Below, piece by piece: positions 15,756-24,638 of a stretch of 64,000 nt of DNA. The stretch is from positions 248,001 to 312,000 of the forward strand of contig NZ_JARQWR010000001.1 in NCBI RefSeq assembly GCF_030766725.1. The letters run 5' to 3'. The stretch comes from Flavobacterium aerium. Its GTDB lineage: Bacteria > Bacteroidota > Bacteroidia > Flavobacteriales > Flavobacteriaceae. The notes beneath the pieces are model-generated. The model made no database searches. It was not told the origin of the DNA and saw nothing but the letters and a program-made list of their open reading frames with translations. The position numbers and the translations under genes were made by a program. Position 1 is the stretch's first letter; every line of letters begins with the position of its first letter.

Positions 15756-16508
15756 TTAAAATACGCTGTTAATACTTAAACCACCATCCACAACAAACTC
15801 AGAACCTGTTATGAATTGAGCAGAATCATGGGCTAAGAATAAAACTAATTTTGCAACTTCTTCTGGTGTTCCAAAACGTTTTAATGGTATACGATTACTC
15901 ATCGCCGATTTGAATTCGTCTATACCTGCTTCATCCATTTCTAGTTTTCCAAATATTGGTGTTGCTATAGGACCAGGGCTAACCGTATTTACGCGGATTT
16001 TTCGTGGAGCCAATTCCATTGATGCAACTTTCGTCAATGAATTAAGAGCGGCCTTACTAGCAGAATATACGGATGAATTAGCCATACCGATTGTTCCATT
16101 AATAGACGATAATAAAATTACCGAAGCACCATCATTTAAGATGGGAATAAATTTACTTAAAGTGAAATAAGCTCCTTTGAAATTGATATTCATAATATCA
16201 TCATAATGCTCTTCCGTTGCATTTTCTATGGGAATAAAGGCACCAATTCCTGCGTTGATGAATAGCACATCAACTTTACCCTGCGTATTCTTTACCTCAG
16301 CAACAAGTTGATCAATATCAGCCAATTTTCCTTGATCGGCTACAATAGCAGTCGCATTCAACTCTTTGGCCGCTTTCTCTATAGCCTCTTTTTTTCGGCC
16401 AGTGATAATAACTTTTCCACCTTCTGCAACCGCCTGTTGTGCAGTAGAATATCCTATACCACTATTACCTCCAGTAATTACAATTACTTTGTCTTTTAAT
16501 GTTGTCAT
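15756..16508 (-). CDS. SDR family oxidoreductase
   Basis: A 250-aa classical short-chain dehydrogenase/reductase: the Rossmann motif TGGNSGIG (12-19), NAGIG at about 87, catalytic Ser in LLSSINGTIG, the YSASK catalytic Tyr/Lys pair (about 151-155) and PGPIATPIF after it. The cofactor is NAD(P)H; the residue after the second strand (TGRKKEA) favours NADPH. The small-molecule substrate cannot be inferred. It is probably repressed by the TetR protein encoded next to it, a common pattern for detoxification of quinones, aldehydes or similar compounds. Confidence 0.93.
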   Translation of the reverse strand: MTTLKDKVIVITGGNSGIGYSTAQQAVAEGGKVIITGRKKEAIEKAAKELNATAIVADQGKLADIDQLVAEVKNTQGKVDVLFINAGIGAFIPIENATEEHYDDIMNINFKGAYFTLSKFIPILNDGASVILLSSINGTIGMANSSVYSASKAALNSLTKVASMELAPRKIRVNTVSPGPIATPIFGKLEMDEAGIDEFKSAMSNRIPLKRFGTPEEVAKLVLFLAHDSAQFITGSEFVVDGGLSINSVF

Positions 16509-16528
16509 AATTTATTAATTTTTATATT

Positions 16529-16573
16529 GGAATGATTGTTCCGTAAAGATATATAAAACGGAACGATTGTTCC
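16529..16573. promoter_or_regulatory. Two TetR-type operators in the SDR promoter
   Basis: GGAATGATTGTTCC (16529-16542) and GGAACGATTGTTCC (16560-16573) are near-identical palindromes 31 bp apart, three helical turns. Read with their flanks, they are in opposite orientation (ACGGAAC...TTCCAA in both directions). Between them the minus strand has TATCTTTA, close to the -7 consensus, so dimers bound at both sites would flank and block the SDR promoter. The regulator is most likely the adjacent TetR protein. Confidence 0.8.
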
Positions 16574-16632
16574 AAATAAAAAATAAACTATTTCTTGAAC
16601 ATTGAAAGAAAGCGTGATTTGTACAAAAAAAT

Positions 16633-16663
16633 AAGCCCTTCGATACAACAGTAAGAAGGGCTT
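16633..16663 (-). terminator. Intrinsic terminator of the calcium/proton antiporter gene
   Basis: AAGCCCTTC and GAAGGGCTT form a perfect 9-bp stem; on the minus strand it is followed by TTATTTTTTT. It lies 22 nt after the antiporter stop. Confidence 0.85.
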
Positions 16664-16685
16664 TATGCATTAATATAATGAGTTT

Positions 16686-17801
16686 TTAAGGAACAATAGT
16701 AGTAAAGAGGTAAGTTGCAAAAAGGACTAATAATACAATTCCTTGCTGAATATTTGTTTTTCCTGAATTTAAAGCAGAATAGACAGTGAATAAAGATAAA
16801 ACCAATAGAAGCATTGATTTGGCATCAATTCCTAAAGTAACTTTTAGTCCAGTCATATAAGAAACAGCTGCTACAGCTGGAATAGTAAGGCCAATACTAG
16901 CTAAAGCAGAACCCAAAGCAAGATTAAGACTCGTTTGTAATCGATTATTTTGTGCAGCTCGTAAGGCAGCAACTCCTTCAGGAAGAAGAATTACAAGGGC
17001 AATAATAATACCCACTAAACTTTTTGGTGCGCCCAGATCCATCACGATAGTTTCAATAGTAGGAGAGAGTTTTTTAGATAATAATACCACCACCACTAAA
17101 GCAACGATTAATAATATAGAACTAGCAATTGTAGTAGAGGTACTCGGTGGACTAGCATGTTCTTCTTCGGTAATGACTTTGTTAGGATCTTTTTTAGGAA
17201 GAAAATAATCCCTGTGCTTGATAGTTTGTACAGAGATGAAACCAATATAAAGAATTAAACATATGATAGCGACAAAAATAAGTTGACTATCAGAATAAAT
17301 ATTTCCTTCAACGGTAGTCGTGAAATTAGGAAGAACCAAGGTCAAAATGGCAATAGAAACTAACGTAATTAATGCAGCGCTAACTCCTTCTTGCGTGAAG
17401 GCTTGTTCTTTAAATTTTCGCCCACCAGCCCATAAACAAATACCAATAATTCCAGTAAGTATAATCATTATGGCAGCAAAAACAGTATCTCGAGCTAAAG
17501 TAGAAGGCTCATTATTTCCTTCGGAAATCATAAGAGAGACAATAAGTGAAACCTCAATAACAGTAATGGCCAATGCTAGAATAATTGTTCCAAAAGGTTC
17601 TCCCACTTTATGAGCAATTACCTCAGCATGATGGACAGCAGATAATACGGAAGCAATAAGAATAGCGCCCAGTACGCCGGCAAACCAGCCAGACTCTGAA
17701 CCACTGAATATAAATAAAAGGACAGCTACTATAGGAAATAGAACTGTCCATAAGGGTAAGTCAATTTTTAATTTTTTAGAGAGAAAGTTGTTGTATTCCA
17801 T
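16686..17801 (-). CDS. chaA: Calcium/cation:proton antiporter (CaCA superfamily, ChaA-like)
   Basis: A 371-aa integral membrane protein with about ten or eleven TMs and two alpha-repeats: AEVIAHKVGEPFGTIILALAITVIEVSL in the first half and GIIIALVILLPEGVAALRAAQNN in the second, each with the acidic residue (E) used to bind the cation. This is the ChaA branch of CaCA exchangers, which export Ca2+ or Na+/K+ in exchange for protons. The start is placed at the ATG at 17801 (MEYNNF), as the 10 codons before it are not typical. It is a single-gene unit with its own terminator. Confidence 0.85.
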   Translation of the reverse strand: MEYNNFLSKKLKIDLPLWTVLFPIVAVLLFIFSGSESGWFAGVLGAILIASVLSAVHHAEVIAHKVGEPFGTIILALAITVIEVSLIVSLMISEGNNEPSTLARDTVFAAIMIILTGIIGICLWAGGRKFKEQAFTQEGVSAALITLVSIAILTLVLPNFTTTVEGNIYSDSQLIFVAIICLILYIGFISVQTIKHRDYFLPKKDPNKVITEEEHASPPSTSTTIASSILLIVALVVVVLLSKKLSPTIETIVMDLGAPKSLVGIIIALVILLPEGVAALRAAQNNRLQTSLNLALGSALASIGLTIPAVAAVSYMTGLKVTLGIDAKSMLLLVLSLFTVYSALNSGKTNIQQGIVLLVLFATYLFTTIVP

Positions 17802-18025
17802 AATTTTTATCGGGTGTTTATAGCGTAACAAATTTGATCACAATTAAAAATAAGATAATTATTTTCCAATTTGAAAGGTATACTATTCATAATTAGCAAG
17901 TAATATAATGAATTTTTTCAGAATAACCCATAAAAAGGCTTTAAGAAAACGTTACGACCGATGATCAATTAATCTTAAAAATCAGGAATACAACAATGAA
18001 AATGAACGATTAAAAACCCAAATAA

Positions 18026-18727
18026 CTATTTTCCAAAGGTATACCCAAGAGAAAATGAAAGCGATTGATTCCTTATTTTAGTTTGAGGAGTAACAGTGCC
18101 ATTCTCATCAATAGAATTGGCATTTTCAATAATATTTACAAAACCACGTTGAAAACGTACGCCTACATTTAAACCAAATGGGAACTCATACTCTAGACCA
18201 GCAACTGCACCAAAGTCCATTTTTTGAGCATAATTAGAAGGCTGTTCCGGAGTTCCGAAAAAAGAAGAATCCTTATATAAATTCCCGTTTTCATCTTTTC
18301 GTTGAATACTCGCGTTAGAAACAAAACTAATATACGGCCCCGCATACAATTGAATCCCTTTGTACTGAAAAGTAGGGCTAATAGGCATCAATGTAAATGT
18401 ATTAATGACCAATTTACTTTTGTACGTCTCACCCTGATCATCCTTTAAGGAAACAATCCCACCTTGACGGTAAAATAATAAATCATGCTTCAACCAGAAA
18501 TGAGTACTCAATTCAGAATTAAGCGTAAGTCCTACATGAAAACTTTTTAAACTAGTAGCATCACCGCCATTCGATAGACGGGAAAGATCACGACCTTTTA
18601 ATTGTGCAGCAGTATAGCCTGCTTTAATACCCCAATGTGTTCTACCACTGGTATAAGCATCATTTTGTGCGAAAGTTGCAGTAGTATAAAACCAACTTAC
18701 AACAATCAATATCATTATATTTTTCAT
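18026..18727 (-). CDS. Outer membrane beta-barrel protein (PorT-like fold)
   Basis: A 233-aa exported protein (signal peptide 1-20, ending TATFAQ) with the pattern of an eight-stranded outer membrane barrel: HWGIKAGYTAAQLKG at the start, alternating strands (FHVGLTLNSELSTHFWLKHD, GIQLYAGPYISFVSN, GLEYEFPFGLNVGVRFQRG) and a terminal SLSFSLGYTFGK. This is the common PorT/OmpW-like small barrel of Bacteroidota. It is the last gene of the RND efflux operon, 19 nt after the TolC-like gene, so it is co-expressed; whether it takes part in efflux is not known. Confidence 0.8.
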   Translation of the reverse strand: MKNIMILIVVSWFYTTATFAQNDAYTSGRTHWGIKAGYTAAQLKGRDLSRLSNGGDATSLKSFHVGLTLNSELSTHFWLKHDLLFYRQGGIVSLKDDQGETYKSKLVINTFTLMPISPTFQYKGIQLYAGPYISFVSNASIQRKDENGNLYKDSSFFGTPEQPSNYAQKMDFGAVAGLEYEFPFGLNVGVRFQRGFVNIIENANSIDENGTVTPQTKIRNQSLSFSLGYTFGK

Positions 18728-18746
18728 ATCAATTAAGTGTAAAATT

Positions 18747-20042
18747 CTAAAGATTTATATCCCAAATACCAACAGATTTTTCCAATTCAACTAAAGCTGC
18801 AGCCAGCGTATAGCGGGTCGTGTGATAAGTTAACTGAACCTCATTATAGGTGCGTTGTGCATTAAGTACTTCCAATAATGAAGAAGCACCACGTTGATAG
18901 CTATATATTTTTCCATCAAAAACCTTTTTAGCCTCATTCAATAAACCTGCATTAAACTGTTCCACCTGTTTTTGTGCAGCGGTATAATTATAATAAGCCT
19001 GTTTTACTTCCGATTGAATTTGGAGTATGGCCTGTTTATAAATCAATTCATTTTGTTGTACGCTATATTCCGCTTGTTTCAATTCTCCCTTAGAATTATT
19101 CGAAAACTTTAATGGAATTGTAATACCACCACCTACTGTAGTAAAAGATGGAGTAGGAGCAACATGATTGTATTGAACAGTAGTACCACTTACACCAACT
19201 GAAAGGCCTAAATCCATCACTCGATTTGCTTTGGTCAATTGAAGTTGACTTTGTGCCAATTTTGTATTCGTTAAAGTAGCTTGTAAATCCGAACGATTGT
19301 TTAAAGCCGTTTCCATTAATTCCTCTAATTTAAATTGGCGATCAAAAGTGGAAAGATCTCCTTTTGGAAACCATAATGAATCTGTTTTTTCGGTACGAAA
19401 TTGCATGGCCAAATTCTCCAATGCACTTTTCCAATCCGCTTCATTCTGATAGACATCATTTAATAATGTACCTGCTTCCAGTTTACTTTGACGCAAATCA
19501 ATCTCCATGATTGTTCCCAATTTGAAACGAATACTATCCGAATGATTCAATGCTTTCATTGTTTGGTATGAGTTGAGGTTGACATCCAATAGATTCTTTT
19601 GCTTAATAGCTTCCAGATAAGAAATGGTAGCATGAGCACGAAGCTTGTTAAAATAATCCGCAAGTAAGAGTTGGGACAATTCTGTTTCGGTACGGGCAAC
19701 GGCAATTCGAGCTTGGCGTTTACCTCCTAATTCCAACGTCCAGCTAATGCTACTTCCATAATTATAACCCAATGCCATACGCTGTTGACCATTGTTTCCA
19801 CCCTCAAGAGCTAATTCAGGATCAGGCATGATTTTGGCCACGAGAATACCCGCTTCAGCAATATTTACATTGTACTTTTCTGCGGCGTACTCTAGATTAT
19901 TATCCATTACTTTATTCAGAAATTCAGAATAAGGTAGAGCTGGACCTTTTGCAACAGGGTCAATTTGTGCCCAAGAATGGGTTCCGATGATACAGAAGAG
20001 TACCATCAGAACTTGTTTTTTATAGTGTTTTAATACTGTCAT
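18747..20042 (-). CDS. TolC family outer membrane efflux channel
   Basis: A 431-aa protein with signal peptide (1-25, ending SWAQ) and two TolC-like repeats of long helices with strand segments (VNIAEAGILVAKIMPDPELALEG and ARTETELSQLLLADYFNKLR in the first; TNTKLAQSQLQLTKANRV and VQQNELIYKQAILQIQSEVKQAYYNY in the second). The ending YQRGASSLLEVLNAQRTYNEVQ is typical of the CusC/CzcC-type subfamily. It forms the outer membrane exit duct of the tripartite pump encoded by the two genes upstream; only 8 nt separate it from the RND gene. Confidence 0.92.
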   Translation of the reverse strand: MTVLKHYKKQVLMVLFCIIGTHSWAQIDPVAKGPALPYSEFLNKVMDNNLEYAAEKYNVNIAEAGILVAKIMPDPELALEGGNNGQQRMALGYNYGSSISWTLELGGKRQARIAVARTETELSQLLLADYFNKLRAHATISYLEAIKQKNLLDVNLNSYQTMKALNHSDSIRFKLGTIMEIDLRQSKLEAGTLLNDVYQNEADWKSALENLAMQFRTEKTDSLWFPKGDLSTFDRQFKLEELMETALNNRSDLQATLTNTKLAQSQLQLTKANRVMDLGLSVGVSGTTVQYNHVAPTPSFTTVGGGITIPLKFSNNSKGELKQAEYSVQQNELIYKQAILQIQSEVKQAYYNYTAAQKQVEQFNAGLLNEAKKVFDGKIYSYQRGASSLLEVLNAQRTYNEVQLTYHTTRYTLAAALVELEKSVGIWDINL

Positions 20043-20050
20043 GATAAATC

Positions 20051-23000
20051 TTAATGAGTTGTAATAGTTTCGTTCTCTGGAGCATCATTCTTACCCCATT
20101 TGGATTCAATGATGTAATACAAAGCAGGTAATACATAGAGTGTGATTAACGTAGCGAAAAGCAAACCGTACACAATTACAGTAGCCAATGGACGCTGTAC
20201 ATCACTACCAATCCCTGTGGCTAAAGAAGCAGGAAGTAAACCTAATATGGCTACTGTTGCAGTCATTAATACTGGACGAAATCGTTGCTTAGTTCCTTCA
20301 ATAACAGCCTCTTTTAAAATCAGTCCTTTTTTTCGTAAATCATTGATATGAGAAATCATAATCACACCATTCTGAATGGCTACCCCAAAAAGAGCAATGA
20401 ATCCAACAGCAGCAGAAACATTTAAGGTCATACCACGAACATTTAAAGCAAGCATTCCGCCAAATAAAGCCAATGGCACAACACCCATGAGTAAAGCTGC
20501 CTGTCTGAATTTTCCAAAAGCACCATACAACATCAAGAACATTAACGCCAAGGCTAAAGGAACAATAACAGCCAATCGAGCATAAGCGCGATTTTGATTT
20601 TCAAACTGACCACCCCATACAATTTTATAATCCTCATGATTGTATTGTACAGTAGATTCAATTTTTTCCTGCGCTTCTTTTAAGAGCGATCCCAAATCAC
20701 GATTACGAACATTTAGTTTTACGGTAAGATGACGCTTGTTCATTTCTCGTGTAATTGTACTCTCACCCGTACTCAATTCGATATCGGCAATTTGTGAAAG
20801 TGGAATTTTAGCTCCCGAGGCAGAGGTCAACATGAGATTGCCAATTTTTTCGGGTGTATCACGACTGATTTCCGAATAGCGAGCAATAATATCATAGACT
20901 TTATTACCGATGAAAATTTGTGATATAGCTTTTCCTCCTATAGCAACTTCAATCAACTCGGAAACATCCGAAACATTCAATCCATATTGGGCAATCTTTT
21001 CCCGATCGGCATGGATTTGTAGTTGTGGTAATGGAGGTTCTTGATCGATGGCCAAATCGACAGCACCATTGACAGACTCTAATGTTTTTTGAATTTGTTC
21101 TGCAATTCGGCGAATTTCTTTAAAATCATTTCCATATACCTTAACAACCAGTTCACTATGTGCTCCCGATATTTTATCCATAACTCCATCAATCATCGGT
21201 TGGGAGAATCCCACAGTATAACCAGGCATGGTAGCATATTCTGCTTCTAATTCTTTAATCAAATCGGCTTTTGTTTTGCCGCGAGGCCAATCTTTATACG
21301 GTTTAATTCCAACAGAAACTTCAAAGTGCGAAGCTGTCCAAGGATCGGTACCATCATCGTTTCGTCCCGCTTGAACCATGATGTAAGTAACCTCATCATA
21401 TTTCATCGTACGAGCACGTAACGTGTCGCTCATCTCTTTCGATTTTTCTACCGATATACCCGGAGGTAATTGTACTTGTAACCAGATCGAACCTTCGTCC
21501 AATGGCGGTAAGAAATCTTTACCCACGGTAATTGTTAAAGCAGTTGCCATGACCAATACAACAGCAAGCGGTAGAAAAACCTGTTTCGGGCGTGCAATTA
21601 TTTTTTGAATACGATTGTGATAAACATGACCTAATTTTTCTAACCATCGGTTATGGTACATTTTCTGCGGTTTACGATACACTACATATGCTAGGCCAGG
21701 AATTAGTAATAAGGCAGCGGCTAAAGCACCCAATAATGCGTAACCAACGGTAAACGCCATAGGAGTAAACAATTTTTTTTCAACACGCTCAAAGGCAAAA
21801 AGTGGGATGTAAGCAATAATAATAATCAGAGTAGCAAAGAAGATGGGACGAGCAACTTTATAAGCACGTGTTGCAATATCATCTTCCTCCAAGGACTCAT
21901 CAGGATGATCTTCCCGTTTCCTCAATATTGTTTCCATCATTACAATAGCACCATCGACAATAATTCCGAAATCAATAGCACCAAGTGAAAGAAGATTCGC
22001 TGGAATATTCGTAAGATGCATTAATATAAAAGCAATCAATAACGACAACGGAATAGTAATCGCGACCAATAAAGCTCCACGCCAACTTCCTAAGAAAATT
22101 ATAAGAACAATGATTACCAAAGCCATCCCTTCGAGTAAGGTATGCGATACGGTATTCAATGTAGTGTCTACAAGATCAGTGCGATCCAAGAAAGTATGAA
22201 TTTTGACATCTTTCGGTAACGTTTTAGTATTTAATTCATCCACCGCTTGATTGATGCCTGCTAATACATCCGATGGGTTTTCTCCTTTTAATAGTAAAAC
22301 AATCCCCTCAATACTTTGAGAATAATTACGCTGTTTGTCAGAATAACCCAAGACACCTTTACGTTCTAAATTTCCGTAGCGCAATGTTCCCACATCCGTT
22401 AAAAAGATAGGAACTCCTTTTTCAGATTTAATGACAATTTTACCCAAATCTTCCAGATCTTTTACTAAACCGATACCACGAACAACGTAGCCTAAATCAC
22501 CACGATTTAGAACACTTCCTCCTGCATTAGAATTGTTTTTTTCAAGTGCATCAGTTACTTCAGAAAGCGTAAGATTATATTGATTTAATTTGGCAGGATC
22601 AACTTCGATTTGGAATTGTGTTGTAATCCCTCCAAAGTTGGTAATATCAGCTACTCCCGATACTTCTTTGATGCGAGGAATGATTACGAAGTTTTGTAAA
22701 TCCGTTAAGGCACGCAAGTCATGACCATTACTTTCAATAATATAACGGTAGATTTCTCCGATAGGAGAAGTTAATGGATCCAATCCGGGTGCAGCACCAT
22801 AGGGTAATTCCAGTTCGTTCAATCGTTCTTGAATCCGCATACGCCCCCAGTAATCCTCTACACCATCCTTGAAAACGATAGTAATCATTGATAAACCAAA
22901 CGTACTTTTGCTACGCATAACATGCATACCTGGAATCCCATTTAAAGCACGCTCAATCGGGATAGTAATTTGTTGTTCTACTTCCTCGGCCGCTAGTCCC

Positions 23001-23158
23001 GGTACTTGAGTAACTACCTGTGAGGTTACATCGGCAATATCAGGATAAGCTTCGATTGAAAGATGTTGCCACGAATAATACCCAAATACACTGAGCAAGG
23101 CAAATAGTGCAACCAAGAGCCAACGCTTTTGGATTGCGATATGAATTAATTTTTTCAT
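20051..23158 (-). CDS. CzcA/CusA family heavy-metal efflux RND transporter
   Basis: A 1035-aa inner membrane pump of the HME-RND family. The proton-relay helix reads GAIDFGIIVDGAIVMMET, with D396, D402 and E409 at the same spacing (6 and 7) as D402, D408 and E415 of CzcA. The N-terminal transmembrane helix, two large periplasmic loops (PN and PC) and twelve TMs are present at normal length. The motif GAIDFG favours divalent cations of the Czc type (Co, Zn, Cd or Ni) rather than Cu/Ag, but the metal cannot be decided. The promoter is shared in form with the mgt operon, which suggests regulation together with Mg2+ transport. Confidence 0.92.
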   Translation of the reverse strand: MKKLIHIAIQKRWLLVALFALLSVFGYYSWQHLSIEAYPDIADVTSQVVTQVPGLAAEEVEQQITIPIERALNGIPGMHVMRSKSTFGLSMITIVFKDGVEDYWGRMRIQERLNELELPYGAAPGLDPLTSPIGEIYRYIIESNGHDLRALTDLQNFVIIPRIKEVSGVADITNFGGITTQFQIEVDPAKLNQYNLTLSEVTDALEKNNSNAGGSVLNRGDLGYVVRGIGLVKDLEDLGKIVIKSEKGVPIFLTDVGTLRYGNLERKGVLGYSDKQRNYSQSIEGIVLLLKGENPSDVLAGINQAVDELNTKTLPKDVKIHTFLDRTDLVDTTLNTVSHTLLEGMALVIIVLIIFLGSWRGALLVAITIPLSLLIAFILMHLTNIPANLLSLGAIDFGIIVDGAIVMMETILRKREDHPDESLEEDDIATRAYKVARPIFFATLIIIIAYIPLFAFERVEKKLFTPMAFTVGYALLGALAAALLLIPGLAYVVYRKPQKMYHNRWLEKLGHVYHNRIQKIIARPKQVFLPLAVVLVMATALTITVGKDFLPPLDEGSIWLQVQLPPGISVEKSKEMSDTLRARTMKYDEVTYIMVQAGRNDDGTDPWTASHFEVSVGIKPYKDWPRGKTKADLIKELEAEYATMPGYTVGFSQPMIDGVMDKISGAHSELVVKVYGNDFKEIRRIAEQIQKTLESVNGAVDLAIDQEPPLPQLQIHADREKIAQYGLNVSDVSELIEVAIGGKAISQIFIGNKVYDIIARYSEISRDTPEKIGNLMLTSASGAKIPLSQIADIELSTGESTITREMNKRHLTVKLNVRNRDLGSLLKEAQEKIESTVQYNHEDYKIVWGGQFENQNRAYARLAVIVPLALALMFLMLYGAFGKFRQAALLMGVVPLALFGGMLALNVRGMTLNVSAAVGFIALFGVAIQNGVIMISHINDLRKKGLILKEAVIEGTKQRFRPVLMTATVAILGLLPASLATGIGSDVQRPLATVIVYGLLFATLITLYVLPALYYIIESKWGKNDAPENETITTH

Positions 23159-23182
23159 GTTGATTCGGTTTTTGAAAGATGA

Positions 23183-24310
23183 TTATTTTGCCTCTAGTAG
23201 GAATATTCCGCCTTCACTGACAATAATTTCGCCCGGTTTTAATCCTGATTTGACCACAATTCGACCTTTGTTTTTATCACCAACTTCAATTTTTCGGCGG
23301 GTGTAACTATTCGGTTGAGTCTGTACAAATACAAAGGCATCATCATTGAATTGCAATACTGCTTTTTCGGGGATTAGAATTGTATTTTCTGGAGTGTCAA
23401 TAAAACGAACATTGACAAACATACCCGGTTTTAAATCTTTGTTTTTATTCTCACATTCAATAATGATTTCAACACTACGAGTACTTTCATCCACAATCTC
23501 ATTCACATGATATACTTTTCCTTTAATGGCTTGCTCGGGTAAAGCGGCAATTTTTACTTCCACCTCATCCAATTCATGGATAAAGCGAATGTCTTTTTCT
23601 TTCACTTGTCCTATAATCCAAACTTTACTCAATTCCGCTACAATAGCAATAGGAGAAGAATCATCTTTTTGATATTGACCAATTACAATATTGTTACTAA
23701 CGATTTCACCTTTTATGGGAGAACGAACAAGAAGAGGTTGCCCCAAATGGGATTTGGACGGATCAATATTAAAAACATGGAGAGCAGCATCAGCATTTGA
23801 GAAAGCCGATTTTTTAGTTTGATAATTAGTTTCAGATTCTTCTAATTCCTGTTTGATTCCCACGCCATTTTTAAATAAATCTTGTTGTCTTTTCCAATTC
23901 AATTCAGCCTGTTTGTATTCCTGTTTGGCATCAAAATATTCTTTTTGTGCATTAAAATAATCTGGAGAACTCATTTCAAATATGGGAGAACCCGGTTGAA
24001 CCACTTGGCCTAATCGCACAAATGATTTTAAAATACGTCCCGAAAATGGCGGAGCAATCTCAGCATAATTATTTGGTATTGTTTTTACAGTTCCTGTTGA
24101 GGTCATTTCCATTCGAAATGATTCTTCGGCTACAGTATATGTTTTTAATTTACTCAGTAAATTAGACTTTGGAGGTAATGAAATCACATGATCTTTAATA
24201 GTATAATTTACAGTAGGAATATCATCAACATGCTTCTTGCAAGAGAAGATGAATAAGGTCAGGATAGACAGCCCTATTCTTTGTAGTACGATTGTAATCT
24301 TCGTTTTCAT
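23183..24310 (-). CDS. Efflux RND periplasmic adaptor (membrane fusion lipoprotein)
   Basis: A 375-aa membrane fusion protein, first in the efflux operon. A lipoprotein signal (LTLFIFSC, lipidated Cys at residue 23) anchors it to a membrane; then the lipoyl half (EIAPPFSGRILKSFVRLGQVVQPGSPIFEM), a helical hairpin (about 113-165: YFNAQKEYFDAKQEYKQAEL), the second lipoyl half (VRSPIKGEIVSNNIVIGQYQ), a beta-barrel and a C-terminal domain (FVFVQTQPNSYTRRKIEVGD). The class is CusB/CzcB-like. The gap to the RND gene is 24 nt. Methionine or histidine metal-binding clusters like those of CusB are not evident at the N-terminus. Confidence 0.92.
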   Translation of the reverse strand: MKTKITIVLQRIGLSILTLFIFSCKKHVDDIPTVNYTIKDHVISLPPKSNLLSKLKTYTVAEESFRMEMTSTGTVKTIPNNYAEIAPPFSGRILKSFVRLGQVVQPGSPIFEMSSPDYFNAQKEYFDAKQEYKQAELNWKRQQDLFKNGVGIKQELEESETNYQTKKSAFSNADAALHVFNIDPSKSHLGQPLLVRSPIKGEIVSNNIVIGQYQKDDSSPIAIVAELSKVWIIGQVKEKDIRFIHELDEVEVKIAALPEQAIKGKVYHVNEIVDESTRSVEIIIECENKNKDLKPGMFVNVRFIDTPENTILIPEKAVLQFNDDAFVFVQTQPNSYTRRKIEVGDKNKGRIVVKSGLKPGEIIVSEGGIFLLEAK

Positions 24311-24408
24311 GTTTTTTTGGGATTAAGTTTTTTTTTTTGAGTTTTTAAAATTTGTATGGACTTCCTAAAGCCCATTTGGAGAAGAAGAATAGTGTTTTAT
24401 TAGTGGCA

Positions 24409-24478
24409 CAAAAGTAAAACAGCCCTAGTAATAGGGCTGTTAGAGATGTTTTAGAAAATTATTAGAAAATTATTAGAA
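24409..24478 (-). promoter_or_regulatory. Promoter block of the RND efflux operon (copy A of a shared element)
   Basis: Read on the minus strand: 11-bp direct repeats TAATTTTCTAA (24462-24472 and 24451-24461, plus a partial third copy to 24478), then an inverted repeat AACAGCCCTA/TAGGGCTGTT (24418-24441), then TACTTTTG (24409-24416), an exact -7 box. The -33 position falls in the inverted repeat and has no TTG, which suggests an activator-dependent promoter. The same layout with equal spacing precedes the mgt operon at 28375-28443. The hairpin plus following Ts could also act as a terminator for mgtA, but copy B has no gene ending before it. Confidence 0.78.
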
Positions 24479-24488
24479 CGTAAAAAGA

Positions 24489-24638
24489 CTAATCCTCACA
24501 CTCCCTAGGATAAGGCAAATGTTTTACCTGTTGATGAATATTAAAGTGGGTAAGCAATCCTTCTATAGCAAATAGAAGAATTACTAGAAATAGGATTGCA
24601 AGAATCCAATGGAATTGAGATTTGTTTTTTAAAGCCAT
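24489..24638 (-). CDS. 49-aa small membrane protein overlapping the end of mgtA
   Basis: The ATG at 24638 overlaps the last codons of mgtA by 10 nt (ATGGCTTTAA, where TAA is the mgtA stop), an arrangement that gives coupled translation. The peptide has a short basic start (MALKNKSQ), one hydrophobic helix (residues 11-28, WILAILFLVILLFAIEGL) and a soluble tail with HFNIHQQVKHLPYPRECED. It is below the size cut-off of many gene finders. In enteric bacteria small membrane proteins (MgtS, MgtR, MgtU) bind and tune MgtA/MgtC/MgtB; by position this could be a Bacteroidota analogue, but there is no visible sequence similarity. Confidence 0.72.
   Translation of the reverse strand: MALKNKSQFHWILAILFLVILLFAIEGLLTHFNIHQQVKHLPYPRECED

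Noticed and set aside
24418..24441. Inverted repeat in copy A as the terminator of the mgtA operon
   Set aside because: It could act so, but the second copy at 28384-28407 has no gene ending before it and the same spacing to a -7 box, so a promoter-linked role explains both copies better.
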